DNA from: PALSA-660 sp036508075
Lineage (GTDB): Bacteria; Actinomycetota; Coriobacteriia; Anaerosomatales; PALSA-660
DNA: 11,072 nucleotides
Direction of reading: 5' to 3'
Assembly: GCA_036508075.1 (NCBI GenBank)
Contig: DATCIA010000081.1
Coordinates: 1 to 11,072 of the forward strand
The translations under genes and the position numbers were made by a program. This document shows positions 1 through 7,474 of the stretch, piece after piece; position 1 is the stretch's first letter; each line of letters begins with the position of its first letter. The notes under the pieces were generated by a model. The model did no database searches. It was not told where the DNA came from and worked only from the letters and a program-made list of their open reading frames with translations.

Positions 1-1449
1 AACATGATCTACGAGCTGGTCGCGGGCGGCGTCCTGTCATCGATGTTCATCCCGATCTTCCTCGAGCGGTCGCGCCGGGATGGCGAGGAGAGCGCGTTCG
101 CGTTCGCGAACACGCTGTTCTCGATCACCTTCGTCCTGTTCGGCATCGTCGCGCTCGTCGGGACGCTGCTTCCCCAGGTCTTCGTCTGGACCCAGACGTT
201 CACGGTGTCCGCGGCGGACTCGCAGCTTGCGGTCTACCTGTTCCGCTTCTTCGCTGTCCAGATCATCTTCTACGGCTTCGTCGCGCTCTCAACCGGCATC
301 CTCCACTCGTACCGGACCTTCTTTGCGACCGCGGTCGCTCCCTTGTTCAACAACGTCGTGGTCATCGTCGCGCTGCTGGGCTTCTACGTTCCGTTGCGCG
401 AGACGCGGCCTGACCTGGCGCTCATCGCCCTCGGCGTCGGTACCACCCTCGGCGTGGTCGCGCTGTTCGCCGGCCAGGTCCCGGCGCTGCTCAAGATCGG
501 CTTCCGGTTCCGGTGGCGGCTCGATTTGGCCGATCCGTCGCTGCGCACGATGCTGCGCAAGGGCGCGTGGGTGCTCGGCTACGTCGCCGTCAACATCGTC
601 GGGATCTCGTTCCGCAACGCCTTCGCAACCGGGGCGATGCGCGACGGGTCCGCGGTGCTCTCCTACGCGTGGATGTGGTACCAGCTGCCCTACGGCGTGC
701 TCGCCGTGAGCTACCTCTCGGCGGTGTTCCCCGAACTGTCGAGGGCTGCGGACGCGAAGGACTGGGGCGCCTACAAGGGGTACCTGTCACGTGGTCTACG
801 TGTGATGGCGCTGCTCATGCTGCCCGCGGTGGGGATCCTGTTCGCGCTCGGGACACAGCTCGTGACGCTGTTCCGGTTCGGCAAATTCCCGGCCGCGGCC
901 GTGCCGCTGGTGACCGCCGTGCTCGCCGGCTGGACGATCGGCCTCTTCTTCTTCGCCGCGTACATGCTCACGCTCCGAGCCTTCTACGCCATGCAGGACA
1001 CGCGGACGCCGTTCTACACCAACATCGTCCTGACCCTGATGCAGGTGGGCCTCTACGCGGGGCTGACACGGGTCATCCCCGGCGACTACGCGCTCGTTGG
1101 GATCCCACTGGCCGACTCGGTGTTCTTCATCCTGCACACCACCGTGCTACTCGTGATCCTGCGACGCCGGGTCGGCAGCTTCGACATGCGGCACGTGCTC
1201 GGCGGCTGGGTCCGCAGCTTCGGCGGCGCCGCGGTCGGCGGGTTGGCCGCGTGGGCCGTCATCCTGCTCACCCCCGCCCTCGGCGCGAGCGCCCTCGGCA
1301 ACATGGCGCGCGTGATCGCGGGCACCATGGTCGGACTGGGCGTGTCGTACGCGGCGCTGCGGGCGCTGCGCATCGACGAGATGGCATACGTCGACGGCCT
1401 GCTGAAGCGCGTCGGCGCCCGACTCTCCCCGGGAAGGGCGCGCCCATGA
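1..1449 (+). CDS. murJ: Lipid II flippase MurJ (MviN family), 5' end truncated by window
   Basis: This polytopic inner-membrane protein flips lipid II across the cytoplasmic membrane for peptidoglycan synthesis. The reading frame is open from base 1 (Asn, then Met at base 4). The first visible residues, NMIYELVAGGVLSSMFIP, match an internal conserved MurJ stretch rather than an N-terminus, so roughly 35-40 residues (first helix) probably lie upstream and the ATG at base 4 is not the start. About 481 residues are visible and are almost entirely hydrophobic helices. Family hallmarks include QLPYGVLAVSYLSAVFPELSR (visible residues about 228-248) and LRAFYAMQDTRTPFY (about 325-339). The gene ends in TGA, which overlaps the ATG of the next gene (ATGA), implying translational coupling with the glycosyltransferase. 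The family assignment is secure. That it is the essential flippase rather than a MurJ paralogue is inferred. Confidence 0.93.
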   Translation, partial: NMIYELVAGGVLSSMFIPIFLERSRRDGEESAFAFANTLFSITFVLFGIVALVGTLLPQVFVWTQTFTVSAADSQLAVYLFRFFAVQIIFYGFVALSTGILHSYRTFFATAVAPLFNNVVVIVALLGFYVPLRETRPDLALIALGVGTTLGVVALFAGQVPALLKIGFRFRWRLDLADPSLRTMLRKGAWVLGYVAVNIVGISFRNAFATGAMRDGSAVLSYAWMWYQLPYGVLAVSYLSAVFPELSRAADAKDWGAYKGYLSRGLRVMALLMLPAVGILFALGTQLVTLFRFGKFPAAAVPLVTAVLAGWTIGLFFFAAYMLTLRAFYAMQDTRTPFYTNIVLTLMQVGLYAGLTRVIPGDYALVGIPLADSVFFILHTTVLLVILRRRVGSFDMRHVLGGWVRSFGGAAVGGLAAWAVILLTPALGASALGNMARVIAGTMVGLGVSYAALRALRIDEMAYVDGLLKRVGARLSPGRARP

Positions 1450-2141
1450 GCGTGACGGTCCTGATCCCCGCCCACGACGAGGCGGCCCGCATCGGCGCGA
1501 GCGTCGGAGCCGCTCTGGGCATCCCCGGCGTCGGGAGGGTGCTGGTAATCGACGACGCGTCAGGTGACGCCACAGCCGACCTCGCCGAGACCGCCGGCGC
1601 CGAGGTGCTCCGCCTGCCCTCGAACCTGGGCAAGGGCGCTGCGCTGGACGCGGGCCTTGCGCGCGTGCGAGCGAGCGCCGACATCCTGCTGATGCTCGAC
1701 GGCGACCTGGGCTCCAGCGCCGCTGAAGGAGCGCTCCTGCTCGAGCCGGTACTGTCGGGCGAGGCCGCGATGGCGGTGGCGGCGTTCCCCCGCCCCGCGG
1801 GCAAAGCCGGCTTCGGACTGGTGAAGGGCCTGGCACGCTTCGGGATCCGCGCGCTCGGCGGAACGGCGGGACGCTCGTTCGCCGCGACCGCTCCCCTGTC
1901 GGGGCAGCGCGCGATGACCCGGGAATGCTGGGAGAAGGTGACCCCGTTCGCCTTCGGGTACGGCGTGGAGGTGGCGTTGACGGTACGCGCTCTGCGGTCG
2001 GGTCTCAGGGTGGTCGAGGTCCCCACGACGATGGCCCACGACGCGACGGGCCGCGACGCTTCGGGCTTCGCTCACCGCGGACGGCAGTTCGTGCACGTGG
2101 CGCGCGCGCTTCTGCGCCTTGCGGTCGAGCCCCGGCGCTAG
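1446..2141 (+). CDS. Small family 2 glycosyltransferase
   Basis: A 231-residue GT-A fold glycosyltransferase of family 2, the broad group that includes dolichyl/polyprenyl-phosphate sugar synthases. It most likely transfers a nucleotide-activated sugar to a lipid or envelope acceptor at the membrane; the substrate cannot be read from the sequence. Visible motifs are PAHDE (8-12), the nucleotide-binding DDASGD (36-41), NLGKGAAL (60-67), the metal-binding DxD in LDGDLGS (84-90), SGQRAM (152-157) and FGYGVEVALT (170-179). No transmembrane segment or signal peptide is apparent, so it looks like a cytosolic or peripheral catalytic domain only. The ATG start overlaps the murJ stop by 4 bp, so it is probably translated by coupling. 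Association with MurJ and with the convergent SteA/SteB genes suggests a cell-envelope role; this is inference. Confidence 0.85.
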   Translation: MSVTVLIPAHDEAARIGASVGAALGIPGVGRVLVIDDASGDATADLAETAGAEVLRLPSNLGKGAALDAGLARVRASADILLMLDGDLGSSAAEGALLLEPVLSGEAAMAVAAFPRPAGKAGFGLVKGLARFGIRALGGTAGRSFAATAPLSGQRAMTRECWEKVTPFAFGYGVEVALTVRALRSGLRVVEVPTTMAHDATGRDASGFAHRGRQFVHVARALLRLAVEPRR

Positions 2142-2150
2142 CTAGCCCCG
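2133..2150. other. Imperfect palindrome between convergent stop codons
   Basis: Two 9-base arms with one mismatch meet with no spacer, centred on the exact 10-base palindrome GCTAGCTAGC (2137-2146). The element overlaps the glycosyltransferase stop codon and most of the 11-bp gap to the steB stop. The position suits a compact bidirectional terminator, but there is no T-tract on either side and a folded stem would be short, so a terminator function is only a guess. Confidence 0.25.
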
Positions 2151-2152
2151 CT

Positions 2153-3007
2153 CTACTTGCCGAACAGCGGCGACGGGTAGCGCGCCGAGGCGCCCTCCCT
2201 CGTGCCGAAGAGTCCCTCGGCGCGGCCGGAGAGCACCCACGCCAACGAGACCCTCCCCATCGCGGTGTCCACGTCGTCGACGCCGGACAGCCCGGCCGAC
2301 TTCGCGGCCTGCGCCGAGCCGTCGGTGCGCTTGGTGGTATCCACGCCGAGGGCGAAACGCCCCTCGCTGACGAACGCGCGAGCGAGCTGGATCGCCCACG
2401 GATCGGGCACACCGTCGTAGACGGCGGTGATAGCGGTGCCGTCGACGGTGGCGGTCGCCGTCAGGCCCTGGAACTTCAGCCCACCCGAGTCGATCAAGGC
2501 CTTCGTGAGCGGACGCGGGGCGTCCGGGGTGCCCCATTCAGCCGCAAGGACGTTCACGACCTGGGTGGCGTCGATCGTGGACTCGAGGACGCCGAGGTCC
2601 TTGGCGACGGCCGCGACCACGGCGGGGTCGTCAAGCGCGAAGGCCGGTCCGGCGAACGTCGCCAAGGCCACCTTGCCCCCGGCGAGCCGGATGGCCTCCG
2701 AGGCCCGGGCCGCCGTGTCGGCCGTGTCCGCGCTGGCCAGCACAAGGATCGTGCGGCCATCCAGAACGCCCGCGACCACGCCCGGCGCTGCGTCGTCGGC
2801 GAAGGCGCCCAGGATGTCGTTGGCCGCCTGGAGCTTGGCACTCTCGCTGCGGAGGTTCTCGAACTCGACCTTCAGGCCCTCGACGAGCGTGGTCTGCTGC
2901 GAGCTGAGCAGCCCCCGCTCCACCACGATCGAGCCGAGCAGCAGCCCGACGGTGAGCGCGAGGAAGACCGCGACGAGCGAGGCGATGTGGTAGCGGAGGT
3001 TGTACAT
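2153..3007 (-). CDS. steB: SteB-like / MctB ('copper transporter') family membrane protein
   Basis: A 284-residue protein with a short cytoplasmic N-terminus (MYNLRYH), one transmembrane helix (about residues 8-29), a probable coiled coil (about 33-65) and a large extracytoplasmic domain with alternating alpha/beta character. The family is usually named 'copper transporter' after Mycobacterium tuberculosis MctB (Rv1698). In Corynebacterium glutamicum the homologue next to SteA is SteB, which partners SteA in the RipC-FtsEX cell-separation pathway. Here the gene lies 13 bp after steA, and the protein has no cysteine, one histidine (His7, before the helix) and only two methionines. A copper role is therefore poorly supported and the SteB role favoured (inference). 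ATG start; a weak AGG precedes it. It is the last gene of the minus-strand run and converges with the glycosyltransferase gene. Confidence 0.82.
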   Translation of the reverse strand: MYNLRYHIASLVAVFLALTVGLLLGSIVVERGLLSSQQTTLVEGLKVEFENLRSESAKLQAANDILGAFADDAAPGVVAGVLDGRTILVLASADTADTAARASEAIRLAGGKVALATFAGPAFALDDPAVVAAVAKDLGVLESTIDATQVVNVLAAEWGTPDAPRPLTKALIDSGGLKFQGLTATATVDGTAITAVYDGVPDPWAIQLARAFVSEGRFALGVDTTKRTDGSAQAAKSAGLSGVDDVDTAMGRVSLAWVLSGRAEGLFGTREGASARYPSPLFGK

Positions 3008-3020
3008 GGTGGGCCTGTCT

Positions 3021-4142
3021 CTAGATGCCGATGAACGCGCGCAGGCGGAGGAGCAGCAGACCGAGCCCGTTGCGCGCCTCCGGCGATATGAACACGATGA
3101 CGGTGATGAGCACGAGGCCCGCCCCGACGATCAGCGACAGGTCGAGGAACCCGGGCGCGGCCCGGTAGAGCTTGCTCACGCCCTTGGCGTCGACGAGCTT
3201 CGGCCCGACCTTCAGACGCACGAGGAAGCTCGACGCCATCCCCTTACGCCCCTTGTCCAGGTACTCGATCAGGTTGGCGTGGGTACCCACGGCGACGATG
3301 AGGTCCGCGCCGCTCTCGAAGGCGAGCAGCAGGGCCAGGTCCTCGCTCGTCGCGGCCAACGGCCAGACCGCCGCCGTCAGCCCCAGTTCCTCGATGCGAG
3401 CCATCCCGGGCGCACGCCCATCGGGGTAGCCGTGCACGAGGATCTCGGCGCCGCTCCGTAGCGCGCCATCGGTCACGGAGTCCATGTCGCCGATGATGAT
3501 GTCGGGCTTGAACCCCGACTCGATGATCGCGTCGGCGCCGCCGTCGACGCCGATGAGGATCGGCTTCATCTCGCGCACGTAGGGGCGCAGGGTGTTCATG
3601 TCCTCTTTGTAGTCGTAGCCGCGGACCACCACCATGACGTGCCGGTGCTTGAGATCCGTGCGCGTCTGTGGGATCCCGACGCCCTCCGTGAGAAGCGCCT
3701 TCTCCTTCTCGAGGTACTCGATGGTGTTGCGCGCGAAGGCGTCGAGCTGCTCGCCGATGCCCGCCTTGGCGTCTTCCATCGCGCTCTCGATGGTGTCCAC
3801 GCTCACACGGGTGCCGCGCGCGACGATCTTCCGCCCCTTGAGCACGTTGCCGCCGTCGATCTCGATGGCGTCGCCGTCGTGGATCACGTCGAAGATCTCC
3901 GGCCCCACGGCGTCGATGAGCGTCACGCCGCCGCGGGTCAGCAGCAGCGGTCCGAGGTTCGGGTACGCGCCGGTGATCGAGCGGGCCGCGTTGATGACCA
4001 CCTCGACACCGGTGGCGAGCAGCCCTTCGGCGCTCACCCGGTCCATGTCGGCGTGGTCGATGATGGCGATGTCGGTGGGCCCGAGACGCTTGACCAGGTC
4101 CTTGGTCCGCTTGTCGAGCCGTGCGATACCCTTGTGACGCAT
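3021..4142 (-). CDS. steA: SteA-like cytokinetic ring protein (thiamine pyrophosphokinase-like fold)
   Basis: A 373-residue protein of the SteA family (Rv1697 / Cg1603 type). In Corynebacterineae SteA is recruited to the division site, works with SteB and promotes cell separation through the RipC-FtsEX peptidoglycan hydrolase system. An N-terminal domain (about 1-165) is followed by a region resembling thiamine pyrophosphokinase, with GVDGGAD (198-204), GDMDS (218-222), TSEDLALLLA (265-274) and GTHAN (286-290). A hydrophobic segment (about 335-352) and a short basic tail then anchor the C-terminus in the membrane. Thiamine pyrophosphokinase activity should not be assumed, because the protein is much longer than that enzyme. 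The ATG start has AAAAGGA a few bases upstream. The gene lies 61 bp after recN and 13 bp before steB. Assignment of a division role rests on the family and on the partner gene. Confidence 0.9.
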   Translation of the reverse strand: MRHKGIARLDKRTKDLVKRLGPTDIAIIDHADMDRVSAEGLLATGVEVVINAARSITGAYPNLGPLLLTRGGVTLIDAVGPEIFDVIHDGDAIEIDGGNVLKGRKIVARGTRVSVDTIESAMEDAKAGIGEQLDAFARNTIEYLEKEKALLTEGVGIPQTRTDLKHRHVMVVVRGYDYKEDMNTLRPYVREMKPILIGVDGGADAIIESGFKPDIIIGDMDSVTDGALRSGAEILVHGYPDGRAPGMARIEELGLTAAVWPLAATSEDLALLLAFESGADLIVAVGTHANLIEYLDKGRKGMASSFLVRLKVGPKLVDAKGVSKLYRAAPGFLDLSLIVGAGLVLITVIVFISPEARNGLGLLLLRLRAFIGI

Positions 4143-4203
4143 GAGGTCCTTTTCGTCAGGCGTTCAGGGGCGTTGTGACGCTCCCCGCGCTCGACCGAGT
4201 CTA

Positions 4204-5829
4204 TCAGACGGCCCCAGGACCGACGGAGCCGAACAGCTCCCGCGCATGCGCGAGCGACGTGGCGGTCTCCGAGCCCGAGAGCATCCGCGCGAGCTCGCCG
4301 ATGCGCTCGTCGCCCGCCACCGCGCGCACACCCGTGCGCGCGCGCCCGTCCGTGACGGCCTTCTCGACCACCAGGTGCGCGTCGGCGAACGCGGCCACCT
4401 GTGCGAGGTGCGTCACGACCAGCACCTGCCGACCGGCGGCAAGGCTGCGCAGGCGCCGGCCGACCGCGAGCGCGGTGGCGCCCCCGATCCCGGCGTCGAT
4501 CTCATCGAAGACCAGCACGGGCACGGTGTCGGCGTGCCCGAGCACGCTCTTGAGCGCGAGCATCACGCGTGAGACCTCGCCCCCGGAAGCGATACGGGCC
4601 AGCGGCCGCGGCGTCTCGCCCGGCCCGGGGGCGTAGAGGAACTCGACGCGCTCGGGGCCGTCCGACGTCCACGCCTCGCGGTCCAGCGGCGTACGCGACA
4701 CCTCGAAGCGCGCGGAGGGCATCGCGAGGTCGCTCGACGCGTCGGCAAGCCCCGTCTCGAACACCGGGCATGCGGCCTCGCGCGCCGCGATGAGAGCGGC
4801 AGCGGCGTCGCGCAGCGTGGCGTCGGTAGTCGCAACCACCGCACGGACGCGTTCGAGTCCGGCCTCGCCCGCCCCGAGGGTGTCGACCTCGTCCCCGGCG
4901 GCGGCGCGCGTCGCGACGACTTCCGCCAGCGACGGACCCCACGTGCGTTTCAGCGCCGTGAGCGCGGCGAGCCTGCCTTCCGCGTCCTCGAGCGCCGCGG
5001 GGTCGTACTCGACGGCCTCGCCGTAGTCACGGATGCTCCCGGCGAGGTGCCCGAGCCCTGTGCCGATGTCGGTCAGCGACTCGGCCATGGCGTCCAGCGC
5101 CGGGTCGATACCGGTGACGTGCTGCAGCGCCGTCAACGCCTCGTCCAGGCGGTCGGACGCCGCGCCCTCCCCGGTCAGCGCGCGATGCGCCGCCGACGAG
5201 GCCCCCGCCAGCCGCTCCCCGTGACGCAGACGCGGCAGGCGCGCCATTATCGCCTCATCCTCGTCCGGTTCCGGAGCGACGCGGTCGATGTCGGCGATCA
5301 TCGCCTGCAGCGCCGCCAACCTGCGCTCACGGTCCCCCATCGCCGCCGACACGCGGGCGAACTCGGCGACGGCGGTCGCGTGCGCGCGGAACGCCTCGCG
5401 ATAGGACTCGACGAGGCCTTCGGAACACGCGAAGCGGTCGAGCAGCGATGCGTGGGTGGCCGTGCGGAGCAACTCCTGGTGGTCGTGCTGCCCGTGGAGG
5501 TCCACCAGAGGGCCGAGGGCATCGGCGAGCCCCCCGACCGTGGCCATCTCTCCGTCGAGATAGCACCGGCTTCTACCGTCGGCGCTGACACGGCGGCGGG
5601 CCGCATGCTCGATGCCGTCGACGAGGAAACGCCCCTCGACCACGGCCTCGTCGGCGCCCGAGCGCACGAGGGTCGCGTCGGCGCGATCGCCCAGCAGTAG
5701 CTTCAGTGCGCCCACGAGAACGGTCTTGCCCGCCCCCGTCTCGCCCGTGAGCACCGTCATGCCCGGACCCAGCTCGAGCCAGGTCTCCTCGATCAGTGCG
5801 AGGTCTTTGACGTGGAGCTCCGCGAGCAC
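4204..5829 (-). CDS. recN: DNA repair protein RecN
   Basis: An SMC-like ATPase acting early in double-strand break repair, 541 residues with the GTG start chosen here (E. coli RecN is 553). Motifs, counted from that GTG: Walker A GETGAGKT (29-36), LHGQHDHQ around 111-118, a central coiled-coil-rich region (about 140-360), ABC signature SGGEVSR (415-421), Walker B VLVFDE (438-443) followed by IDAGIGG, and the H-loop VVTHLAQVAAFA (His 474). An in-frame ATG at 5889 would add 20 low-complexity residues and overlap nadK by 56 bp. The GTG at 5829 gives the usual RecN beginning (LAELHVKDLALIE) and has AAGGG 8 nt upstream. The gene begins 4 bp after the nadK stop. It ends in two consecutive in-frame stops (TGA, TAG). 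Confidence 0.95.
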   Translation of the reverse strand: MLAELHVKDLALIEETWLELGPGMTVLTGETGAGKTVLVGALKLLLGDRADATLVRSGADEAVVEGRFLVDGIEHAARRRVSADGRSRCYLDGEMATVGGLADALGPLVDLHGQHDHQELLRTATHASLLDRFACSEGLVESYREAFRAHATAVAEFARVSAAMGDRERRLAALQAMIADIDRVAPEPDEDEAIMARLPRLRHGERLAGASSAAHRALTGEGAASDRLDEALTALQHVTGIDPALDAMAESLTDIGTGLGHLAGSIRDYGEAVEYDPAALEDAEGRLAALTALKRTWGPSLAEVVATRAAAGDEVDTLGAGEAGLERVRAVVATTDATLRDAAAALIAAREAACPVFETGLADASSDLAMPSARFEVSRTPLDREAWTSDGPERVEFLYAPGPGETPRPLARIASGGEVSRVMLALKSVLGHADTVPVLVFDEIDAGIGGATALAVGRRLRSLAAGRQVLVVTHLAQVAAFADAHLVVEKAVTDGRARTGVRAVAGDERIGELARMLSGSETATSLAHARELFGSVGPGAV

Positions 5830-5833
5830 CGCG

Positions 5834-6673
5834 TCAGCCCTTGATGAACGAGTCGCGGACGCTGGCGATGAACGGCCGGCCGTCGACATGCAGCGTGCAC
5901 ACGTCCTCGGCGGCCAGCGTGATCTCGATGCGCTCCAGCGCGCTGCGGCATGGCACCGTGTCGCCGTCGACGACCATGCAGGCGCCGGAGCGGACCGGAT
6001 CGGGGAACGTGAGCCGCACGCTCGACGACGGTCCCAACACCAGCGGCCGTACGGCGAGCGAGTGCGCGTTCACGGGGATGAGCAGCAGCGCGCGCAGGTC
6101 CGGCGTCAGGATGGGACCGCCGGCCGACAGCGCATAGGCGGTGGATCCGGTGGGGGTCGCCACGATCAGGCCGTCGCAGACCCACCGGGCGAGGAACTCG
6201 CCATCGACCTCGACGGCGATGTCGACCGCACGCGAGCCCGACGCCCGGCCCACGAAGACCTCGTTCAGCGCGTGATGCGAGCCCGCGATCCGTCCTCCGT
6301 GCGTCGCCTCGGCGCGCAGCGTGCAACGGCGCTCTTCGACCGCACCGCCCGCCACGACGGTACGCACGGCTCCGATCGGATCATCGCCGGCAGCGCCGCA
6401 CAAGAACCCCAGCCGCCCGAGGTTGACGCCGAAGATCGGGACGTCCGCCCCGGCGAGCAGGTGCGCGGCCTTCAGGATGGTGCCGTCGCCGCCCAACGCG
6501 ACGACCAGTTCGGCGTCGGCCGCAGTCCCCGCGGCCGTTTCGACCTCGCATCCGGCCGCATCTGCAGCCATCGCGGTGACCACGTGGCCATCGGCGCTCA
6601 GCGCCTCCACGAGGTCGCGCAGGGCCGCGCACGAGCGCGGGTTGTCGATGTTGGGTACCAAGTGGATCCGCAT
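5834..6673 (-). CDS. nadK: NAD kinase
   Basis: Phosphorylates NAD to NADP, the cell's main source of NADP(H). The protein has 279 residues, close to the usual bacterial length. Diagnostic motifs are all present: GGDGT (61-65), NLGRLGFL (84-91), the NE pair (137-138) and the long conserved block from DGLIVATPTGSTAY through SAGGPI (167-188), followed by HSLAVRPLVL (204-213). The ATG start lies 3 bp after the tlyA stop and the stop lies 4 bp before the recN GTG, so all three genes are almost certainly cotranscribed. A tlyA-nadK-recN order is common in actinobacteria and also occurs in clostridial genomes. Nothing unusual is seen in the catalytic residues. Confidence 0.96.
   Translation of the reverse strand: MRIHLVPNIDNPRSCAALRDLVEALSADGHVVTAMAADAAGCEVETAAGTAADAELVVALGGDGTILKAAHLLAGADVPIFGVNLGRLGFLCGAAGDDPIGAVRTVVAGGAVEERRCTLRAEATHGGRIAGSHHALNEVFVGRASGSRAVDIAVEVDGEFLARWVCDGLIVATPTGSTAYALSAGGPILTPDLRALLLIPVNAHSLAVRPLVLGPSSSVRLTFPDPVRSGACMVVDGDTVPCRSALERIEITLAAEDVCTLHVDGRPFIASVRDSFIKG
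5838..5842 (-). promoter_or_regulatory. Ribosome binding site deciding the recN start
   Basis: AAGGG on the minus strand, 8 nt before the GTG at 5829 and straddling the end of nadK. Its good spacing to GTG supports the short form of RecN over the upstream ATG at 5889. Confidence 0.6.
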
Positions 6674-6676
6674 CGC

Positions 6677-7474
6677 CTATCGGGCCCCCAATGACTCATG
6701 CGCCGCGCGTACGAGTTCCGCGTGATCGACCAACGTCGGCTCCCCGCCGCGGGAGAGCCTGATCCAGAACTCGATATTACCCTCAGGTCCCGTGATGGGC
6801 GACCACGTCATGCCGCGCACGACGAACCCGGCATCGCGGGCATCGTGCTCGATGGAGTCGAGCACGTCCGTGTGGACGGCGGCGTCGCGTACGACGCCCC
6901 GTTTTCCCACACGGCCCTTACCGGCCTCGAACTGCGGCTTGACCAGGGCGACGATCTCGCCCTCGGGCTTCAGGAGCGGCGCGATGTGGGGCAGCACCTT
7001 GCCCAGACCGATGAAGGAGACGTCGACGACGGCCAGATCGAAGGGCGCGCCCGCAACGTCGGGTTCGACCGAGCGGATGTTGGTGCGTTCGAGCACCGTG
7101 ACGCGCTCGTCGCAGCGCAGTTTCCAGGCGAGCTGGCCGTAGCCGACGTCGATGGCGGTCACCGCGACGACCCCCCGCTGCAACAGACAGTCGGTGAACC
7201 CCCCGGTGGAGGCGCCCACGTCCACGGCGCGCAGCCCGTCGACGGTCATGTCGAAGTCATCGAGGGCGCCGGCCAGCTTGTGGCCGCCGCGCGACACGTA
7301 CTCCTGAGCGGGCTCGACGTCGAAGACGGCGTCGTCGGGCACGTCGGCTCCCGCCTTGTTCAGCGGACGTCCGCCGAGGGTGACGCGCCCCGCGAGGATG
7401 GCCGCCTTCGCCTGCTCACGCGAGGCGAACAGGCCCGCCTCAACGAGCGCGGCGTCGGCTCTGCGTCTGGCCAT
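6677..7474 (-). CDS. tlyA: TlyA-type rRNA 2'-O-methyltransferase (S4 + FtsJ-like domains)
   Basis: A 265-residue SAM-dependent rRNA methyltransferase. An N-terminal S4 RNA-binding domain (about 1-60, with SREQAKAAILAGRV) is followed by a Rossmann methyltransferase domain with SAM motif DVGASTGGFTD (85-95). The Lys-Asp-Lys-Glu set of 2'-O-methyltransferases is visible as K66 (GGHK), D151 (VVDVSF), K179 (LVKPQF) and E235 (NIEFW). Known TlyA enzymes methylate C1920 of 23S rRNA and, in the longer form, also C1409 of 16S rRNA, which confers capreomycin sensitivity. The MARRR start and the length near the mycobacterial protein fit the longer form (inference). The ATG has GAGGG 8 nt upstream. The gene starts 35 bp inside the dxs 3' end and stops 3 bp before nadK. 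No haemolysin function should be read from the name. Confidence 0.94.
   Translation of the reverse strand: MARRRADAALVEAGLFASREQAKAAILAGRVTLGGRPLNKAGADVPDDAVFDVEPAQEYVSRGGHKLAGALDDFDMTVDGLRAVDVGASTGGFTDCLLQRGVVAVTAIDVGYGQLAWKLRCDERVTVLERTNIRSVEPDVAGAPFDLAVVDVSFIGLGKVLPHIAPLLKPEGEIVALVKPQFEAGKGRVGKRGVVRDAAVHTDVLDSIEHDARDAGFVVRGMTWSPITGPEGNIEFWIRLSRGGEPTLVDHAELVRAAHESLGAR

Noticed and set aside
1925..3034. Long + strand open frame (369 codons) opposite the steB-like gene
   Set aside because: Its product is rich in Arg, Gly and Glu with no recognisable domain, it overlaps the well-supported glycosyltransferase and steB frames, and long antisense frames are expected in DNA this GC-rich.
3021..4142. 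Annotating the GVDGGAD/GDMDS protein as thiamine pyrophosphokinase
   Set aside because: The protein is 373 residues with an extra N-terminal domain and a C-terminal membrane anchor, and it sits next to a steB-like gene, all of which fit SteA instead.
4167..4186. Hairpin-like repeat (ggggcgtt / acgctcccc) in the 61-bp recN-steA gap
   Set aside because: The arms pair only with a bulge, no U-tract follows, and the spacing still allows cotranscription. No promoter-like hexamers were found in the gap either.
5830..5889. Upstream ATG at 5889 as the recN start
   Set aside because: It would add 20 Ser/Ala/Arg-rich residues absent from RecN proteins and overlap nadK by 56 bp; the GTG at 5829 has a well spaced AAGGG and gives the family's N-terminus.
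5612..6694. Long + strand open frame (360 codons) opposite recN and nadK
   Set aside because: Low-complexity, charged translation with no family motif, while the minus-strand frames here carry complete catalytic motifs.
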